NCBI GenBank assembly: GCA_028023455.1
Contig: JAQFVV010013402.1
Span: 1-64,000, forward strand
Length of the DNA stretch: 64,000 nucleotides
Reading direction: 5' to 3'
Origin: Epiperipatus broadwayi
Taxonomy: Eukaryota; Onychophora; Udeonychophora; Euonychophora; Peripatidae
The notes beneath the pieces were generated by a model, which searched no databases, had not been told where the DNA came from, and saw nothing but the letters and a program-made list of their open reading frames with translations. Below are positions 57,740 through 64,000 of this stretch, in pieces (position 1 is the first letter of the stretch; each line of letters starts with the position of its first letter). The translations under genes and the position numbers were made by a program.

Positions 57740-58062
57740 GACTAAACTATTCATGCAGTAGCGCCACTCAGTGCAAGCCAGAGTAATAAATGGATGCAAG
57801 AAGGTTTGTGCATGAAATTCCCATCTAGTATCTACTCATCCAATATACACAGACTAGTTTATAGCTTTAAAATATATTTGTAATTAAATTTATATTTTTA
57901 TTCTTTATATTGTATTAAGTCACAAGTTTTATGAAAATGTCATATCATTATTATTTGCAGAATTTCAAGAATTTCTAGATGAGGATTTCATGCACCAATC
58001 TTCTTGTATCCATTGATTACTCTGGCTTGCACAGAGTGGTGCTACTGCATGGAGAGTTTAAC
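57740..58062. repeat. Inverted repeat with 88-bp arms
   Basis: The left arm 57740-57828 and right arm 57975-58062 are complementary with a few mismatches (for example GTAGCGCCACTC against GAGTGGTGCTAC, and CTCTGGCTTGCA in the right arm). About 145 bp lies between them. GTGAGTATATTTAG occurs in direct orientation at both outer sides (57,721 and 58,105). It may be a foldback or MITE-like element. The 72-codon ORF 57979-58197 over the right arm is probably accidental. Confidence 0.75.
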
Positions 58063-58258
58063 TTCTATGTAAACAGTTTGTGGAAGCATAAAGAAGGTGG
58101 TTATGTGAGTATATTTAGCATGACTAAGCATACTTCTTTATTATATCTAACTATCTCATATGTGAATTTGTTTTTAGATCTCCTACAATCCAATTAATAA
58201 AATTAACTGTTTTTATTTTTATTTTCTTGTAGTAATATTTCAAACTAGCAGTGATTCA

Positions 58259-58384
<126 letters not shown>

Positions 58385-59518
58385 TGATATCTCATTTTAT
58401 TTTTATTCTATTAATGTAACTCCAATTATTTTATTCCACAAATATTTCCCTCTATTATGTCTCAACTGCATGATACATGAGATTACTATTCTTGTAGCTG
58501 TTAACTTTTCGAATTTATTATTATCATTCTTTATTTTTGTATATAAAAAGAATTGAGTATCCATTTATAGCTTTTTACTCTTACACCTTCTAACCTACTT
58601 TTATCTGACAACTACAGTAACAATTTTGGCAAATATGTAGCAACTTTAGCTAAAGACAATCTTATCATCTGATAAATCCAAATATCTTATATAACCATGC
58701 TTTATTAACATTTTCTTAACATTTCATGATAATGAACATAGTATTTTCTATAAAATTTATGCAAAAAGAGTAGGAATGTTAGAATACCTTCTGCATACAA
58801 TTGTACATTTTTATCTTCTTTGTATTAATTTGCAGCCTAATGACTACTGTTGCAGTTTGATAAAAAATTATCAAAATATAAAAATGGACTTATTAACTAA
58901 CCTGATGCAAAATGTTTATTGAATCAAGCACCATTTTTATAATTTAAAATCCAAAGCATAATGGTAGATCTTCTTCAGTGATGTTTTTTTTTTTTAAATA
59001 AATCTCTTTAAACATGGGTCATATTGTTGTATTAAATGCAATTCTTTTGATTGTGATGAATTCAATATTTTGTATAGTAGAGTTGTGATGAATTTAATAT
59101 CGTATTATAATGATAAGTATTATAAACAATTCTTTTTTACTGTATATAAACCTTTTTTAGAATTAAACTTGTTTTCTTTAGACAGTAGTAGAATCTTGAC
59201 AATAATGAATACTGGAACACATAAAAAGAAGTACCACTGAAAAAAAAAAAAAAAACCTCATTTTAAAGTTAAAATTTTAAAGTCAAAGTAGATTCTGGTG
59301 CAAATAAATTAAATTGCTAAAGACATCGCCTGTACAAAATATTCTTAATTTTTTTACTATAAACTAATTTTATTCTAATGTTCTTACAATTTTTACTATA
59401 AACTAATTTTTATTCTGACATGCTTCAATTACAATTAGAAGTTATAATTAAGGTGGCAAATGACTGATGAGTTTTAATGATTTAAAAAAAAATTAAAATC
59501 GCCGAAAAAAAAAATCTA

Positions 59519-59637
59519 CACACAATTTTAAAATACTTTATATATATATGAAGAATAGCAAATATATATTATATAAAGTATATTTATATATATATACACA
59601 ATTTTAAAATACTTTATATATATATGAAGAATAGCAA
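59519..59637. repeat. 41-bp direct repeat, 78 bp apart
   Basis: ACACAATTTTAAAATACTTT through GAAGAATAGCAAA is present at about 59,519-59,559 and 59,597-59,637, separated by TA-rich DNA. Confidence 0.8.
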
Positions 59638-60115
59638 AGCAACAAAATATTACTGTTTGCTGGTAACTATTATGGTCAATGCTGATTAGTCATCGTTTAT
59701 TTATTAAATAAAACAGTTTATGATAAAATCTCATTTATTAAAGCTATTATCCACACAAAACAATTTCATAACTACAACAAAAAATATTCACATACAGGGT
59801 AAACCATTAAACGATAGACTTTTTTATTCATTAATACATATTAAATTAAACATTTGTCTGTTTATCTTCCTTTCTAAATTAAAAATAAATAACCAGAAAT
59901 AGATTTATCTAAATGTGTTTACTATATGATTTACTGTCTGCATAAACCTTTCTCAGAAAAGCTATTATACATATGATGTGCTAAAGAGGCAAAATAATTT
60001 ATGTAATAATTGGTCTGATGAGAACTAATTATGTTTTCAGTGATTTTATTAATGTGATTTCAATCTAGAAAAATATTTAAATAAAATAAACCAATGGTTT
60101 GTCACTGAAAAAAAG

Positions 60116-60149
<34 letters not shown>

Positions 60150-60365
60150 TTATGAAAAATGGCATGGCTCATTTTTATTGGTAGAACATGGAGTTCTATT
60201 ATTGGTTTGATCTTATTTCACTACATACTCCCATTGTTGTTCACTATTTTGTTAACTTTTTCCTAATTGATTTCTGACTTATTAATATTTAATTGATAGC
60301 ATGACTAGCAAAATTATTGCTTATTTAAGTATATTTCTGTTGATGTGAATTTAACAATGGATGCT

Positions 60366-60975
60366 TATAATCTTATGGAGAAAATTAATCTTCACATATG
60401 TCCCAATAGATTAATATATTACATTTATACATACCCATTCATCAAGAAAAACGGTTTTTAAAATCAAATTAAATGTCTTATACTTACATTTTATTCTTAT
60501 CCAAACAAAAACATTTTTGATCATTATGTTCCTTATATTTCAGTTGTCAAATTATTTGTAAAAATTTAGTTTATATGTCACATAGAAGAGACAGGTTTTA
60601 ATTTTAAATAAATGTGATTTTAATTATATTAATTTGATTAAATGTAAATAAATAATATAGCAATTAATATAATTGTAATCTTGTGGAGGGACTTAACCTT
60701 CACAAATGAGCTAATATGTTAATATATTAAATTTATAAGCACTCACTTGTCACCAAGAGTTTTAAAAGAATAAGTGAATCACATGTGTTTAGAGCTTATT
60801 CTTATATAAGCCAACCCTTACAGACTAAGCTTAAATTAAGACTTGATTTTATCATGTGACTGATATTTTAATTGACAAATTATTTCAGCCACTTCAATTT
60901 ATATATCTCAGGGAAGAGGGAGTTTCTCATTTTTAAATATCTGTGATTTTAAATTATATTAGCTTGAATAAATAT
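60366..60975. repeat. Diverged tandem duplication, about 300-bp unit
   Basis: Units starting AATCTTATGGAG (about 60,369) and AATCTTGTGGAG (about 60,677) share TTCACA, TTAATATATTA, a CACTCA/CCCATTCA word and GTGATTTTAA(A/T)TTATATTA near their ends. No coding potential. Confidence 0.6.
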
Positions 60976-61624
60976 TTATTGTATCACCATATTTCTGGTA
61001 TAAATGTTATCATGTTTGATAATGCATGAGCTGATAAAAAAAAATATTGATTGTATATTTTATAGTATATAGGTAGATCAAGTGATAGATTTAAAACCAA
61101 AGATAAACTATCATAACGTCAATATGCAAAAGGATCCTCATTTTTTATATACTAAGACTTTAATTATTATTAAAAAGATAAAAGGTAATGAGAGTGAAAT
61201 TAGACTGCCCTGGCAAAAAAATGCACATTTTCTTTATAAAAATGTAAAAAAGATTAGTAAATTGTTCTTGCTATTAAAACGTGTGAAGGTTGACAGCAGT
61301 GAAAAATATTGATTACTATATTTACTATGAATGTTTAGGTGGTTACTGATATATATTGGAAGAACAGCATGTGTTTTTTTTTTTTAATTTCAGTCAAAAA
61401 ATATGCTGCATGTAGTACTAAAATTCTAGAATGTCAGATTAAATTAATAAAAGGGATTATATGGCTAAATCGTGTCTTGTAAACTTTGAAAAAATATGCT
61501 TTCAACATTTGTTTTATTAAAAAAAAATAGAAGTTATCACACAATGATTTTTTCCTGTAAATGAAGCCTTTGACAAGCAACTATGGAAATGCATCATATC
61601 TAAAAATAAATAATATATCGTTTG

Positions 61625-61725
61625 TCAAGCATTATTAGTTGAGAGGTCATCACAACTGCCTTGCAAGCATGTAGTTGGTTGCAGACAATTGTGGATTCGC
61701 CTCCTGGCCAATGCTATGACATATG
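61625..61725 (+). repeat. Possible tRNA-derived SINE remnant
   Basis: A less AT-rich patch with GTTGAGAGGTCATCACAAC, a tRNA-Ala-like anticodon-loop word CCTTGCAAGCATG and a box-B-like GGATTCGCCTCC. Box A is poor. It is followed by an A-run. Not a functional tRNA. Confidence 0.3.
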
Positions 61726-62382
61726 GAAAAAAATACATTGTTAAATAAACATATGAAATAACTTTAAATCATTATTGGTACAAAGGCAATAATACAATTG
61801 ACATACTTGTTTTGGTTAAAGTATCAATTGAAGATTTGTTTTTATATATGTGCGACTAACAAAAAAATTTAAAATGATTCCAAAGATTCTTAATTATAAA
61901 TTATATTGGAGATAAAGATTTACCATAGTGGATTAATTTAATTTGGGCAATCTTGGTATTTATTAAACTCAGACAGAAATGCATCAGAGTTAACTTTACT
62001 TTTATACATGAGTACCCTTATTTTATAGATTTGTGAATATTTTATGTTTGCATGCCATATAAACTTTATATAAACAACCTGCTACTTATTTTATGTTTTA
62101 ATTAATATGTTAAATAAATTGTTAGAATAATAAATGTGACAGATATGATCGTATATTTTCAGTGGATTCCCATATAGTGTAGTTTATATTTGATGTTAAA
62201 AAAGTAAGGTGTGACAGATAAGTGAGAGCGAATACATATTAAATCTTTGGTGCTGGAGAGAAATTGTGTTCTTAACCATTATCTGAAAATTTTGAAATAT
62301 AAGTATTAAGTTATATTTCATTGTGTGCTTTTAAATTGACCGTCTTTAGCTTTAAATTGGTAATTCTGGGATATTTCATCGA

Positions 62383-62384
<2 letters not shown>

Positions 62385-62473
<89 letters not shown>
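62385..62473. repeat. (TA)n microsatellite with mirrored flanks
   Basis: About 89 bp of TA with one slip; GACCA before and TGGTC after extend the palindrome slightly. Confidence 0.9.
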
Positions 62474-63139
62474 GGTCATAGTAAAAGAATGATAAAACAC
62501 TTCAGTCAATTTCATCCAACATCTATGCTGTATTACCACACATTTTATCAACTTATACACCAAATGCAATTATATTTGATTCATCATATGCACATCCAAC
62601 AGAGCTGAATACAGTCAACTTTAGTACTTGCTATCATATGGCGATTATTATTATATTATTGTATATTTTATTGATATTTACGTGAAATAAATATTATTAT
62701 TTTAAATTACAAGGTGTCGCTCTTTAATGATCATCTTAATGCAATTTAAGTTCAGGTTAAGCTATCACATTCCTGATTCATCTAATGTAGCACTTAAATT
62801 TTTATTACATACTGGAAATTTGAGATTAGGATATTATACATAGAAAGAGGAGATAAAATCTCTTATATGTATGATTACCGAATTTAATGAATGAAATTCA
62901 AATCCCTGAGATATTATATGTTTACCTGTATTGTTTATTTTAATTGGAAAATCTGGATTGAGTGCATTTGCGTGGGTTAGGGTTTTATAATTAAGCTCAA
63001 TAATATGCAAATTTCTTTTAATAAATCCATGCCGGTATAATTGAAATCATGCTTTTTCTCTTGCTCCGATTTCCGTTTTAACACAATTAATCTCTTTCAT
63101 AACGCATCTCTTCCAATCCAAAATCACATATTAGAGATC

Positions 63140-63143
<4 letters not shown>

Positions 63144-63219
<76 letters not shown>
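63144..63219. repeat. (TA)n microsatellite
   Basis: About 76 bp of TA followed by AAATATA repeats to about 63,260. 63,261-64,000 shows no gene. Confidence 0.95.
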
Positions 63220-63224
<5 letters not shown>

Positions 63225-64000
63225 ATATATAAATATAAAAAAATATAAAAATATAAATATTAATAATGATAAGGTTAGTATAAGATAGGTTGTGAGGGAA
63301 TAGACAGTTTTTTTTTTTTTTTTTTTAGTTGATGTGTTAGAAAAAAAGTGTTCATGTTTTTAAGAAATAGTTTCATTCTCAAGGACCTTTGAATACTTTT
63401 TCCAGAAGATAACACTGAGGAACAGCATTAAAAGATTTACTGATTAAACTGATTAAAACAGTATTTTCCATTGCTTAAATAGAGTTAACTTGCAAATTAT
63501 TAATGTCGCTAATATAGAAAAACTGAAGTATCTGAAAATCTCATAGTTCTATCTAATGGATAAATTTTAACCAAAGGATTTGAACCTATATTCTTAGTAT
63601 TAATTTTCTCAAAACAAATTTAACTTATTGTTTTTCCGCTAAAATGCATTTATTTATGTATTTTTTTTATGAACACAAAAGCAAAAAGATTTTGAATTAT
63701 TTTTGTTCAATTATTAATATTTAATATTCATTATGACTTTGACATATCTGTTTATCGATTGAGTGATATTTTTCCAAAATTTATTTATAACATTATAGTT
63801 AATAATAAAAATAATTACATGACTGTTTTATATTCGATGTAAGCGTATCGGAATGAATAAGTTGAATTCAATCTAATTAAAAGGATTTTCTCCTATATGA
63901 ATACATTTTCGTCTAAACAATATATGTATATTTTACTTTTTATGCATTGGATTCACCTTTAAGGTTCATATAATGTGCTAAATATCGTAAATAAATATTA

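Overview
The window is very AT-rich animal DNA, and I see no convincing host exon, rRNA or intact tRNA gene. Nearly everything recognisable is a mobile element or simple repeat: an LTR retrotransposon, several Penelope-like elements (PLEs; reverse transcriptase plus GIY-YIG endonuclease), two kinds of non-LTR LINE, tRNA-derived SINE-like pieces, and very long (TA)n and (AAT)n microsatellites. This fits a repeat-rich invertebrate; the species cannot be fixed from the sequence alone.

Layout. Bases 1-10478 are one LTR element on the minus strand: two LTRs of about 3.0 kb around a 4.45 kb interior that codes only for a Gag-like protein (5350-3248) and has no pol. From 10.5 to 16 kb there are (TA)n tracts and A-rich degenerate repeats. 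At 16.0-17.6, 21.6-24.0 and 48.7-49.8 kb lie three large palindromes, each made of two 5'-truncated PLE copies head to head, with their 3' ends facing outward and (TA)n beside both outer ends. A decayed RTE-type LINE (24.15-25.2 kb) follows the second. A Gag relic related to the first LTR element sits at 35.2-36.5 kb. A SINE head and a fourth PLE lineage lie at 39.4-40.3 kb. From 44 to 52.8 kb there is a truncated PLE, a probable LINE 3' end and a long decayed L1/Tx1-like LINE (46.3-52.6 kb), which the third PLE palindrome splits. The rest is mostly unannotated AT-rich DNA, with a few duplications, one 88-bp-arm inverted repeat and more (TA)n.

The most interesting content is RNA. Four loci (18.9-20.1, 29.26-30.15, 30.73-31.48 and 42.30-43.77 kb) consist of non-coding monomers. 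Spacing is 413-428 bp where tandem units can be measured (three loci); the 29 kb locus has about one monomer per arm. Each monomer carries a type I hammerhead ribozyme fold (CTGANGA, short stem II, GAAA, tiny stem III, UH, stem I), or a mutated derivative of it, plus a second invariant block about 130-150 nt upstream. Stem I sequences differ between families but still pair, which suggests selection on an RNA structure. This matches retrozymes, the small non-autonomous retroelements thought to move using PLE machinery. Three of the four loci are also inverted (minus units, then plus units), and most have (TA)n at an end, like the PLE palindromes. Two PLE families here carry a related hammerhead-like hairpin in the 3' UTR, with an 8-nt non-canonical core. 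Together this suggests an autonomous PLE / non-autonomous hammerhead RNA partnership that uses (TA)n sites and often leaves head-to-head products.

All homology calls were made by reading motifs by eye, with no database search; pairings were checked by hand only.
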